This document shows, one piece after another, positions 1-15,253 of a stretch of 64,000 nt of DNA. Positions within the stretch are counted from its first letter, which is position 1. The number at the start of each line of letters is the position of its first letter. The DNA comes from Karalla daura (taxonomy: Eukaryota; Chordata; Actinopteri; Chaetodontiformes; Leiognathidae). The position numbers and the translations under genes are program-made. The DNA is taken from contig CM055191.1 in assembly GCA_029224185.1 (NCBI GenBank), positions 5,983,536 to 6,047,535 of the forward strand, in the 5' to 3' direction. The notes below the pieces were generated by a model, which made no database searches, was not told the origin of the DNA, and worked only from the letters and a program-made list of their open reading frames with translations.

Positions 1-613
1 GAAAAATATGCATGTAAAACATGCCGACTTTGTAAAACTCCCGGCACACAAGGCAACAAACAAGGCTTCTATTCATGCGAGGAGGCCGTCTCATGTTCAG
101 CATATCAATTGTCACTGATATAAAAGCAGCACTCAAGTCTTTTTGTCCCTCTTGGACGCCCTCTTTAAAAGTAGACTCAAGGTTAAAAAACTCAAATTCT
201 TCGTGCCGAGGCTGATTAAGAAAATGTGGGATAATGCTGCTAAGTAAACATGCCTGAGCTGTTGTTCAAATCAAATGTCCTGCCCAAGTCAATGTTGTCT
301 CACTAGATGAAGAGATGAGGTGTATCACAGGATCATGGAATTATCTCCATCAACTGCAGTTGTGTAAATATTCTCAATGAGGTAAAATAAGACACCTTGT
401 ACCAGTAGCAGTACCCCTGGAGTCACTTCTGCCCTATTTTATTTGTTCATTCAGGACCTCGCAGATCCTTCTTGATTTCATGCTTTTATTTGCTAAAATC
501 ATTACTTTACATAAATAAACAAGATGTGTCCCCGGCAGGAGAGGCAGCCCTTGAACAAATAGTGGCCTAGTCTGGTGTTCCTTGTGTTGCTTTGACATTT
601 GTGTCCCTGTCAG
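1..613 (+). other. Intron of the CYP4 gene (5' exons lie upstream of the window)
   Basis: No coding segment is visible here. I looked for the preceding CYP4 exon, which normally encodes a stretch like FLDILL, and did not find it. The segment ends in a pyrimidine-containing acceptor (AG at 612-613) directly before the first recognisable P450 exon, so it is read as intron. Confidence 0.6.
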
Positions 614-2718
614 GATGAGAAGCAGCAGGGTCTGTCAGATGAAGACATTCGAGCAGAGGTGGACACCTTCATGTTTGAGGGCCATGACACCACGGCCAGC
701 GGCCTCTCCTTCATCCTCTTCTGCCTGGCCCGCCACCCCGAGCACCAGAAGGTCTGCAGGGAGGAGATCATGCAGGTCCTGGGTGACAAGGACGTCATGG
801 AGTGGTAGGCTTGAGTCAGGGTTCATTCACACTTTTTAACCAAATATTTTTTTTTCTCCCACTTTTCCATAATTTGGCGGTAAGTTTCCTTGACTATCCG
901 TGACCTCTAAAACATCAATGTACACATGAAATGAGGTAAGGTGTCGTCATTTTCTGGAATATATCCAGCTAAACAATAAATTAAGAAACTCAATCTGCTG
1001 ATTGTTCGAAGCAAAGTCTTTATTGATCAGTTTTTAAGTAACCACATAGGCTGCTATTACTCAGTGTTCCTAAAAACTCCATGACTTTTCTATTTATTCT
1101 GTTGTTGCTTTTTTTAAAGTATGAACCCTGTTAAGTGCTGTAAACATTGTGCTTTGCGAGTTCCCCTAAGTGTTATAAGACCTGATGAGATCGGGCAAGG
1201 TTTTAGTTTCTCTTGACTTGAAATATTAATGAGCAACACTTTGTGTTTGTCTGGTGCTTAGGGAGGATCTCAGTAATATCCCCTACACCACCATGTGCAT
1301 AAAGGAATCCCTGCGTCTCTACCCTCCCGTACCAGGAATGGCCCGGAGCATCACCAAACCCATCACCTTTTTCGATGGGAGGACCTTGCCTGCAGGTCGG
1401 TTGTGATTTCTTTTTTCTTTGTGAAAGATCACACAGAGCAGACGGCATGCTGCTGCACGCCTGGTATCTATGGCTGCAGCGGTGCAAGATAAAACATTAA
1501 CTCGTATTGATTTCGTCTCAAATCGGTTATTTGGAGTGGACCTTAGTCAGTCTTGCACAACATCAGGGATATGGCACCAAAGTTGTGACAACCATTTAAT
1601 CCCACAGAATCATATGTTTATGGTATATTCATTTGATTTTTTGTTCCCAATGTGCAGGCAGTCACATTGGAACAAGTGTTTTTGGGATTCACAGGAATCC
1701 AACTGTCTGGGAAAATCCTGATGTAAGTGCAGATTTAGCAAATTTCCTAAAGTAAAGCCGACATAAATGTCAAACCGGTGCATGACTGATAGTTAAACTT
1801 TGACTGCTGGGACTGGTTAACTGACTAGTGATGTTGCTCACATCCATCATGTATTAACAGGCCTTTGACCCGCTGCGCTTCCTCCCCGAGAATGTTTCCA
1901 AGAGGTCTCCTCATGCGTTTGTGCCGTTCTCCGCCGGGCCAAGGTTTGTCCTCAACCCGACACCCTGTAATTGGGTCGCTTCACACAAAGGGAGGCAGGA
2001 TCTTATTTTACAGCCACATATTCAACTATCGGATTGTGTTGTAGATGTTTAACCCAGCGCCTGCCCCACTCTCACCATCACAGCAACTACAACTAATGGT
2101 GATGTTACGTAAACAAGAAATAGGTTGATCTCACTGTGATATGTTGAATCTGTTTAAACATACACAACCCTGTAAGTCAATCCTTGGTTTACTCTTAACT
2201 TATAGATGATGGTATTATAGATGATACTTATATTTGCATCATTATGGTATATGCATTTTGGTAAACCCTGAAACCCGAGCTAGCTCAACATGTTGCATGT
2301 ATTCCAGAAATCCTGCAGGGATTGATATCTCATAATCATCATTAGTTCTTGAAGTTGTGAAGTTCTAGTGAAACCTGTTGATTCAATAGCTCCTCAAAAG
2401 TTCCTTCTCATTCATTCACATGCGGTTCCTCCTGTCGACATTTACTGCAGTACTAAAGCCGAATGTTTTTATGGGTTCACGTTAAAGATTAAGTCTTGAG
2501 ATTCTACTGCACAACGTTGACTTTTGTTTCCTCCGCTCAGAAACTGCATCGGTCAGAACTTTGCCATGAATGAGCTGAAAGTGGCGACAGCTCTGACGCT
2601 GAAGAAGTACCACCTGATAGAAGACCCCAGTAAGGAACCCAGGATTATTCCCAGACTGGTGCTTCGCTCCCTCAACGGCATCCACATCAAGATCAGATCA
2701 GTAGACCCACAAGTGTGA
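614..2718 (+). CDS. cyp4b1: Cytochrome P450 family 4 (CYP4B1/CYP4T-like), C-terminal 217 codons, 5' partial
   Basis: This is the C-terminal half of a microsomal haem monooxygenase of family 4, the fatty acid omega-hydroxylase and xenobiotic-oxidising group, which sits on the ER membrane. Exons are 614-804, 1262-1395, 1658-1722, 1861-1943 and 2541-2718, and all phases join. Visible motifs, in order, are the I-helix oxygen-activation motif FEGHDTT, whose Glu is the residue that can bind haem covalently in CYP4 enzymes; the K-helix ESLR (ExxR); and the haem-binding loop PFSAGPRNCIG with the cysteine ligand. The tail (LVLRSLNGIHIKI, ending VDPQV) resembles CYP4B1 and fish CYP4T more than CYP4F or CYP4V; this is judged by eye, so the subfamily is less certain than the family. 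The N-terminal exons are outside the window. Confidence 0.93.
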
Positions 2719-3218
2719 AGGGAACCAGGAGATGACATTATTCAGCTGTGGAAATAGAGTAGAGAAACCCATGCATCTCCTTTAGTCTGAAAGCTCCGTC
2801 GTGTGGGATTAACAGGAGATCGTTTGGCATAGATACTCATAATTACCATGAAATGAATGAATGAATCATCTGAAAATATGAACCGTTTCACCTGACAATA
2901 AGCTCTTTATATACTATGTTTCAGCTGTATTTCAGAATGCATCCGATGCCACTAAATCCTACGTATTTGTTGCTGTAGTCTGTTTTTACACTGGCCTAGA
3001 AACAGTCAATGAACTGTGTTGTTTTTAGTCAGTCATTTAGTGACTGTAGGAAGCTTGACTGAGAGAATGTATTTGTACTATATAGTCATTTTTAACATTT
3101 AATGACAGTTCTAATGTGACATTTGCACTTAAGGTGTCAAAGCACATAAAAGGTATATTTTTAGGTCGGACTTTAGCACTGGATCACTTTGCGTGAACAT
3201 TTTTCTGTACAATCCTTT

Positions 3219-3224
3219 ATTAAA
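3219..3224 (+). terminator. Candidate poly(A) signal of the CYP4 gene (ATTAAA)
   Basis: An ATTAAA hexamer lies 500 bp after the stop. It is followed within 30 bp by GT-rich sequence (gagtgtgttt) typical of a downstream element. Confidence 0.5.
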
Positions 3225-3761
3225 TATTCTACACTTCTCACGTCCGAGTGTGTTTATAGAGCCTTTGACATTTTATCGGCCCTCGCTTTGTTCCATAAAC
3301 AATGTTTAATAATTAACTAAGTGACCACCCAGTGTGTGAAGAGTCATGAGAGCATTGTCTGGACTGCATCAATTCTTTCATCAGTGGGGAAACCGGCAGG
3401 TAAATGTTTACCCTGTAGCAGGTATATGACGTGCACACCCACGGAAACCGCGTCTGACAACAACTGAACTCAGTCTCCAAAGTTGAGTCAAAAGTAATTA
3501 GTTTTTGTTTTATTTACACTTTATGATTACAAAATTGACATGCCCACGAGGACAAGAAGTCACCAGCACAGTTCATAAATGTGGAAACCTACTGCAGAGT
3601 AACCTAAAGCCATGAGACAGTCCATCATGTTTTCCTGCTACTGTGTAAAAACCAAGTTTCCTAATTCTTAGTTCAGAGTGAAGAAAAATATGAACAGTAT
3701 ACTGAAACTTAAAACTACGTGACCACCGAAAACATAATGAATCCAAACTTTTAACATACAC

Positions 3762-3767
3762 TTTATT
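3762..3767 (-). terminator. Candidate poly(A) signal of PPP1R8 (AATAAA on the minus strand)
   Basis: TTTATT on the plus strand reads AATAAA in the PPP1R8 direction, about 1.1 kb after its stop codon. Another hexamer near 3508 is an alternative. Confidence 0.4.
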
Positions 3768-4873
3768 TTGCAGCCAAGGTGGTTACCGTGCTGTCAGTCC
3801 AATTCTGCCATATTCTGTTCCCATGTAAAAAGTCTGATGAAGTCTGATGTAACAAACCATTTAAGGAGTCAAAGTACAAATATGAAGAACACACTGTTTG
3901 ACCGCAGTGTGAATGGCTTTTATCAGCAGAAGAATCCATATGACCAACCGGACCGGGGCTTGAAGAGTTTGGACGAGGTCAGCTTTTGTGCAACAGCGAA
4001 ACCCGGAAGTCTGCAAGCAAACCTTTGTCCTTTGTGCACGAGTCTCCATCTTGTGGCTTGTAGGACAAGTACAAGACACTTGGGTTACTGTGATATCAGT
4101 CCGACGCGAGTCATGGAAATGTCTGAATGAGTAAAGCACTATGATCGCACTATGCCAGTGGGATTTCATAATAACAAGCAGCCCTGTGTTTTTCATAAAA
4201 ACTGACTTCCTATCCGACTTCTTTCATTTTCCCCAACTTCTCACAGTATATTATTTTTTAAGAAAAGTCCTTGTTCTGCCATCAGTTAAAACGGCATTAT
4301 CAAACAAAAAAAACCCAGAACAAAGCAGTAAAAAAACAAAACAAAAAAACAATAATAAATGTTTTAACATACCTTGTAGAAAACAAAATCCAACCTTACT
4401 TCGAACACACTAAAACACAATTCGGTTGCCCGTCACGTCCATGTGGCATGTCACTTTGTGCCATGTTGACACCATGTTTGGACATCATACTGAGTCTTGG
4501 GTGATCACAGGTAGCAGAACCTGAGCACAACAGCTGTAATGAATGTGTGTGTGTCTCAACTGTCTAACTGCGATTAGATGACCTGACACGCAGGCTAACG
4601 CCAGGTGCAAGCCTTCTGTGTCAATCAACTGGAATCTGTTTTTTCTTTTTCTTTCAAGCTGACTTACCAACACATTACCACGGATATCTTGTTGACGGGC
4701 CACAGGGAAATTTGCATGACGGCTTTGTGTGATGACGGAGAGAAAAACACAACGGAAGAAAAAAAAAATAGAAAGACAGAAGAATTGAGAAGTAAAATGA
4801 TTCCACCTCTGGCAGGTCACAGTCCCTGATGAGCCTGCGGGGAACCTGAGAGTCAGCAGCCTCGGCAGACGGA

Positions 4874-7800
4874 TCAGATGAGTAGCGTCGGGGTGGGCTT
4901 CTTGCCGGGCCAAGCTTCTTTGGCGTACTTCTTTTTGCGTGGCTCGTTGTGGGTCTCTGGCAGGTAGGGCGCGGTGACGGGCGTGGGGTTGAGGGTGACG
5001 GGGGGCTGCGGGGCCTCCGGGGCCAGGTCCACCTCTGGGGCTGGGTTGGGGAAGGGCAGAGGGAGGCCGCCCTGCATGGCGACGCCTCCTGGGGCCCCCG
5101 TGGGCTGGTTCTCGTGGCTGGCTGGAGGCAGGTCCCCATACAGGCCTCCGCCCAGGCTGTAGCCGTGGATGCGTTTTGAAGTCAGGTCGTCCAGACCCAG
5201 AGTGTTCTGGCCTTCTGATCTCCGTTTCTGCAGCAAATACAACATGGCATTAACTGTCGGGACGAGGCATTAGGCATTACACTCAGGATTGGTTGTTATT
5301 TTTGCTTAAGGATGAAATGAAATTATTGAGAACTATTTATCCTTGTTCTCTGGTAAGAATGTAGAAGTTATGGAACACTAGATTAATCTAAAATAATCTA
5401 ATCTATACTAAAGTACTGTTTTGGCAAGGCAACATTATTGTCTGTATCAGCACTGATCTTTTCCCTTCCTAACCTGACAACAATACTTAGGCTCTATGCT
5501 CATTGGCTGTCTTGCCTGCCACTCATTTATAGGATTACATGACTTTGCTTTCCTTGTTTAACCACAGAACTTTGCAACTAAGTGGATGCTGGAGAAATGC
5601 TGCCACGGTGCACATATACATCCAGCCTGATACAGAGCAGGAATCAGATATGGAGGGAGAACCAGGAGTGTTCATACACTGACAGCTAACTGGAAAAATC
5701 ATCAAACATGTTCTGTACCTTCATTTAGTCACATAGCTCGGTTCATTTATACATGGGATGACCAGGTCTTACCTTAATGGGGATTACAGCAGTCTGCACC
5801 ATATTTCTAAAGCGTCCCACCGAGGGGTCTATGTCCTCTGCAAGGAAATAAAACAAAAGCGCACTGACTTTAACATCATATATGATCATATATATTGAGA
5901 CAGTAACAAATGTTAAAGTTAAAGACAGGGGTATTAATGCAAAGCAACACTACTTTGAGTCTTACCTGGGTTAATGATGGAGTCCTCCTCGCTAAAGGTG
6001 ACCCTGGAGTTCCTTCGTTTCCTCTTAGGCCTCTGGATTTCCAGGTTGCCCTCCTCTATGGTCAGCAGGGAGATGCGCTTGTTGTGAGCTGTGTTGAACT
6101 CTGTCAGGTTCTGAGAGGAGACAGACGGGAGAAGGAAACTGTATATAATGATACTGCATATTACTGTTTAATGACTAATTCCTACAAGGAAAATAACAGT
6201 TAACACTGTGAAACAAATAATATTACTGAAATTATATATAGATATACATATAAATATATATATACAGATTATAGATAGAAGAAGCCACATGCACAGGTCT
6301 TGCGTGTATGACTTCAAAGCATTACAGTATATATAGCTTTCCTTAGAGTCAATAAGCCTCTCAGTGTAATGACATTGGTGAAATGATAAATTACCCCATC
6401 GTGGGATGAGTAAAGGCATATTCTATTCTACAAAGTGCTTGTTCATGTTTATATGATGCATATAAAAACACTAATGTGATGTTACCTCCAGCTCCGTCTC
6501 CTCCTCTGGAAGTCCAAGCAGTCCTTTGAGCTCCTCGTCATCTCCCGTCTTAGTGTCTCCTGTACCAGCCGTGCCTTGGGTTTGGGGCTTCTCTCTGATG
6601 GTGTAGGTCCGTGTCGACGCTCCGAAAGATATCGTCGAGTCTATGGGAACCTGCTGAGGCTTGTGTGCCTCCAGACGGATGTGTCCGAGGAAAGTACCAT
6701 GTGCTGGGAAGGAGCCAATCGATTAGGTCGATTACATTGCTTTTATTATTTATGACTTGTTTCCACTTGAATATTATGTTCTGTAGAATTTTTTAGAGTG
6801 TGTTCTAATGACTGGCTATAAGTGATCTACAGTCATTGGCTGTGCCTAAAATCATTTCCTCATTCTCTACTCGGCATCTAGGGAATTCTATGTGGATTTT
6901 GTTGTGGACTAGCTCATCAGAAAAGCTCATCCAACTCCTCATAGCACTTTCATACTACAAAAACTGACTATGCTATCTTGAAAAACACACAGCGGAGCAA
7001 CATCTGAGTCAGTGCATAACTGGGTGCCTTTGACCTTTATCTACAATGTGCTAGCGGCATATTCACTACAACCAATCTGCAACCCACCAGCATTGCAGTT
7101 ACAGCGATCCACAACAAAAGCATACATACATACATAAAATGCAGTATCTATTTGGCTTGAGTTTCATATAAATAACACAAATCATTCATCCACTACTTAT
7201 TCCACTACTGATGTGTATTATCAGTGCATAACTACGGGAGGAAAAAAATGTCATCATTTCATTATTCAGATAACTACAAGATGTACTTACTGCTGTTGAG
7301 GTCTATGAGAAAGACCCTTTTCAGATGTTTGTGGTAAACCAGCGCAGCATGGACACGTGAGCAAGACTGATGGTCGATGGTGAAGTCGCACCAGTCCGGG
7401 TTTCTTCCAAACAGGTAGTACTTCTTTTCATCTATGATCAGTTTCTACAGGGAGAGACAGATTGCATTAATCACAGTGCAGTAAACACAACAACAACTTG
7501 GGGAAAGTGTTCATTGCATCTGTGCCCCTGAGTCATAACTCAACAGTGGTACTCCCCACTGAGAAGCTTAAATCTCGGGGCCATTGGAGCTACTCTTGCA
7601 CCGTTGGAAACCATGCAGTCATGGAAAGCCCCAGTGTGCAACACAACTGGGACAAAGTGGACTGTCAGGCTCGTATCTGGTGCATTCAATCACAAAGTCT
7701 CCCACTCATTCAAACAGAAAACGCAATCATTAGAAGCTTCCTGTTACCTCGATCAGCTTGTCTCCCTTCATCACATCTAGATGGAGCCCTGGGGGCGGTT

Positions 7801-8310
7801 TGCCTGCCCTGAAAAAAAAGTGTGGTTATAATTCGGCATGGTTTTGCACGTTTCTGCAAATGTACACATTAAAGGTGATGACGTGTATTTGGTAGCTCTG
7901 TCTCTCCCACGATCAATTCATGAAAATGAATAGTTGCAACTTTGGAAAGTGGAAAAAAGGGAACGGCACAATTGCTCATTTATCCCAAATCAAGGCATTT
8001 GCTAGACGAACTCAAATGAGCAATAGCTGAGCACTGAATTCTTCATGATCGAAATTAAACATGTGGAGCATCCTCTTGAAAAAAAAACGCCCAACGCCAT
8101 TTGTTAGCCTGCAAGCTGGCTAGGCGGCTAATGTTAACTACAAACCACGAGCCTCTCTCTGCGCAAGCACCACTTCCATAAATGAAAGGATGTCGTTTTG
8201 CATTATATCTTGCGTTCACGACACACCGTCGCAACTTTGGCGTGTGCATTTTCTCACCATGAGGGACAATCAAAAGGAGGAGCACTCTCTTTGCTTGTTT
8301 TAGTCGCCAT
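4874..8310 (-). CDS. ppp1r8: PPP1R8 / NIPP1, nuclear inhibitor of protein phosphatase 1
   Basis: Regulatory subunit of protein phosphatase 1 in the nucleus; in vertebrates it also binds splicing factors and Polycomb partners. Exons in transcript order are 8310-8258, 7808-7748, 7444-7291, 6703-6486, 6110-5966, 5837-5773 and 5227-4874, giving 349 aa (human 351). Visible features are an FHA domain at about residues 47-101 (FGRNPDWCDFTIDHQSCSRV then HGTFLGH), a basic NLS-like stretch (RPKRKRR), the PP1-docking motif RVTF at residues 198-201, and a Pro/Gly-rich tail ending in the diagnostic KKKYAKEAWPGKKPTPTLLI. The start MATKTSKES follows a promoter-like region and is the only ATG in frame with the FHA exon. 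It is divergent from THEMIS2, as in human. Mammalian PPP1R8 introns host SCARNA1; I could not identify a counterpart here. Confidence 0.97.
6401..6430 (+). repeat. 3' tail of a truncated retroelement inside PPP1R8 intron 4
   Basis: The stretch gtgggatgagtaaaggca followed by (TATTC)-like repeats nearly matches 56027-56062 (gtgggatgaataaaggca, then the same tail). A fixed AATAAAG-like end running into a short tandem repeat is typical of fish LINE/SINE 3' ends. Confidence 0.5.
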
Positions 8311-8430
8311 CTTGCCTCATCTTCCCAGAACCGAGGTGCATGTTGGGTAAACGTCACAGGTTGGGTACCAGGGACTTGTAGTCCTATTGTTCTGCCTCTT
8401 GGTACACAAACGTCGCAAGTTTTGAGGAAA
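8311..8430 (-). promoter_or_regulatory. PPP1R8 promoter with ZNF143-like and CRE-half sites
   Basis: Just upstream of the PPP1R8 ATG, the minus strand reads ACTACAAGTCCC (8382-8371), close to the ZNF143/STAF consensus ACTACAANTCCC. Nearer the gene lies a second stretch CCCAACATGC that resembles the other half of that consensus. An ACGTCA (CRE half) lies between them. No TATA box is seen. The site calls are by eye. Confidence 0.45.
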
Positions 8431-9926
8431 ATAGCATGGTATTTATGTAGTGAATGTGAAATATATCCGACTTCCAATTAAATTGTATTTAAAGTGCCTC
8501 TTCATGGTAACGGCATCTCAAGACACTTTACATGAGCAAAACATCAAGCAACAAATCTATCTATCCTGAATCATAGATTTGTCCTGACTGTATCACCAAA
8601 AAAATGTCCCCAATTGAAAATGGAGTAGGGTCAATTTAACATGGTTTTACGCATGTTGTGTGACGGGGTATAATGAGGAGAAACAATATACAATATAGAC
8701 TCTATATAGTGTAATATATCCATGACATACAGGAAATTATACGTGTAACGTACAAAACTGCTAATAATATATGTGCAAGGTAGAAGCAGTGGCATATATG
8801 AGCAAAGGTGTTAAGTGTGCAGAACTACTATGGTTATAATAATAGTAGTGGTACCATGTGATCCATGTATAGCAGTAGCAACACCACTACCACTAGGAGG
8901 CCTCATATTTTCGATTTGTCCTGCAGAGGTATGGTTTTGAAATGTGTGTGGGGTTGTGGCTTGTGGAAAGCTACTGACTTGACATTCTGAGAATATAGTT
9001 TCCTTTTCAAGCTTAAAGTCTACTCAGTTGTACAAAATGAGGAAGGTCCTTTCTTGCCCAGCAGTTTGAAGTGGCCACAACACTTGGCAATAATGTGTGA
9101 GACTGTTGTTAGGCTTCTTTGGAAAGTAATGTGGGTTTTGTAATGCCACAGAGGTGGGAGGTTACTCTGTTTATTCATTTGGAGATCCTGAGGGAAATAT
9201 GTTAAACGCCTGTGCAACCTATTTTCCACTTTGAGACAACAGAGGGGGGAAACTTCCTGTAGCAAGGATGCATCACAAGGGCTTTGATGGTCAGGTTTTG
9301 CAAGATGTGTTCTGAGAGCAGGGCTGAAGGGGGATTACAAATTACCCAAGAGCTAGGAGCTCCATAAACTGGCTCAGCTGGGTGAAACACCTCAGCCCAT
9401 ATTTTCAGTTCTGAAAATTTGTTCATTTGCTTGATATTCAAAGTTGGATTTGAGGGAGTTTTAAATCTCTTAAACTCTGCAAGAATCTTGACATAGAGCA
9501 GATTTTGTCTATTCATGAAATGTTTTATGTGTGTAAAATGTATCACACGCTGTCTCTCTCACTGTCTCTCTCTCAGAGGCACACACACACATGCACATAC
9601 ACTTATGTGTTGAAACATTTCCTTATAAAGACAAACACCTCAGGGTCTAAGGCAATTCCTTTTTGGAACACGCTACAGAGATTTTAACAGCAATAATGCT
9701 AATTAATATTTCATTTCATAATCCTATTGCACAACTATAAATTTGAGGCGGTACAACAAGGCTTATTTTCAGGCCTGTGTGTGTGAATGCAAGTGCTGTT
9801 GCACAGCTTCTGTAACTTCCTCATTCAGTTTTGTGGTTTTGACTGAGAAAGCACAAGCGTTCATGCTGCTTGTCACTTGTCGCCTGCCTTCACTTTTGAT
9901 TGCAGCAGCACGTCAAGGCAGCAGTG
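8431..9926. other. Intergenic DNA between the divergent PPP1R8 and THEMIS2 genes
   Basis: AT-rich, with no gene-like ORF. There is a short CT/CA-rich simple repeat at 9550-9600. The last part must include the THEMIS2 promoter and 5' UTR, but no clear core element is visible. Confidence 0.5.
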
Positions 9927-14171
<4,245 letters not shown>

Positions 14172-14875
14172 TGCTCTGGTGAAAACTAGGTTTGAGTTAA
14201 TGTCTTCAAACTTGCAACCCAGCAGTGTCTTTCTGATCAAGGAATGCCTAAAAATCAGGATTTCTAATGGGTAGTGCTTGCATATCTCAAACATGTTTGT
14301 CCTCACTCAGTTTTATTATATATAGATATCAGTCATGATGAATATTTAGTAAGTTCCCTCTTATCTGAACATCAAACTTCCCTTACCCATAGTCATGCAG
14401 CTTGAGTTGAGCAACATGAGGAGTCATCAAACTAGTTGTATTTATTTTTTCTTTTTTGCTTTTGTTGAAGTATGTTTTACCTCTGTCATTTTTATTCAAA
14501 CTTGTGAGCAAACTGTTACTGCTGTGGTTGTGTATATACAATACTGTGCAATATTAAGTGGTAACTCCATATAGTCCAAACTGGATTATCTTTCCACAGA
14601 ATATATGTTAAAATGTAGAGTCTTGGGAAGTGGATGTGCTGTAGAATGCAGAAGATATTTCAATCTTGTACACAAGTATTCAAGGATCTACACTAAGTCC
14701 AGTTGCCACGACTCTACAACTCCATGGATAATGATGTCCAGGACAAACCATGGTCTCCAGGGACACTGTCCCGCATAATACAGTCCATTATGGTAGAGAA
14801 AATGAAAAGGCTTGACCCCATTTGTTCTCAAAATCTCAAGACAAGCGTTTGCTGTGAATGTCTGGCTCTAAATAT

Positions 14876-14881
14876 AATAAA
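14876..14881 (+). terminator. THEMIS2 poly(A) signal AATAAA
   Basis: Canonical hexamer 705 bp after the THEMIS2 stop, the first good one in that UTR. Confidence 0.6.
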
Positions 14882-15019
14882 CGCGCACCCACTCTCTGCA
14901 GGTGGTGCATAAAATAGCCAAGAGCTTTGCAGCCTGTCACGTAGTCACAACTGAAGATGTGCTGTCACTGCAAACTAATGATAAGAGAGGACATACAGGT
15001 GACTCGTATCAAACAGCTT

Positions 15020-15030
15020 TTTATTTTATT
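15020..15030 (-). terminator. RPA2 poly(A) signals (two overlapping AATAAA)
   Basis: TTTATT occurs twice (15020-15025 and 15025-15030) and reads AATAAA in the RPA2 direction, about 225 bp after its stop. This leaves roughly 100 bp between the RPA2 and THEMIS2 transcript ends. Confidence 0.6.
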
Positions 15031-15253
15031 CATGTCACGGACACATTGGCAATATGTAACTACACAATGTCGACTAACAAACTTTGCTCTGAAGAAACCA
15101 ATGTTGAAAGAGGACAAACGGAGGGTGAACGAGGGAGGATCGCACACAGTGCACTGGTGGTAATCAGAGCAGAGATCATGGCATAGTTTATAGTTCTAAG
15201 AACTAAAATACTATTCTTTTTTTTAAGCATATGTGATCCCAAAATTAAGACTT

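Larger units (their letters stand above)
2719..4873. other. Convergent 3' UTRs and intergenic DNA between CYP4 (+) and PPP1R8 (-)
   Basis: The CYP4 3' UTR runs from 2719 to about 3240. The PPP1R8 3' UTR (minus strand) runs from 4873 down to about 3745 or lower. ORFs at 3768-4130 and 4485-5139 are chance frames in UTR or antisense to the PPP1R8 terminal exon. No further gene is seen. Confidence 0.6.
14172..15253. other. Tail-to-tail 3' UTRs of THEMIS2 (+) and RPA2 (-)
   Basis: The THEMIS2 3' UTR runs from 14172 to about 14900 and the RPA2 3' UTR from 15253 down to about 15000. No other gene is seen. Small ORFs at 14703-15186 are chance. Confidence 0.6.

Noticed and set aside
4711..4718. Perfect octamer ATTTGCAT
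   Set aside because: Single motif in the PPP1R8 3' UTR with no partner site; expected by chance in 64 kb.
4675..5139. 154-codon ORF rich in Pro/Arg/Ser
   Set aside because: Out-of-frame reading of the PPP1R8 terminal exon and 3' UTR.
5228..8257. A SCARNA1-like H/ACA scaRNA in PPP1R8 introns, as in mammals
   Set aside because: I scanned the introns on the sense strand for a two-hairpin H-ACA layout. An ACA near 6840 has only a weak possible stem and no convincing H box, so I cannot support a call. A covariance search with the Rfam SCARNA1 model would decide.
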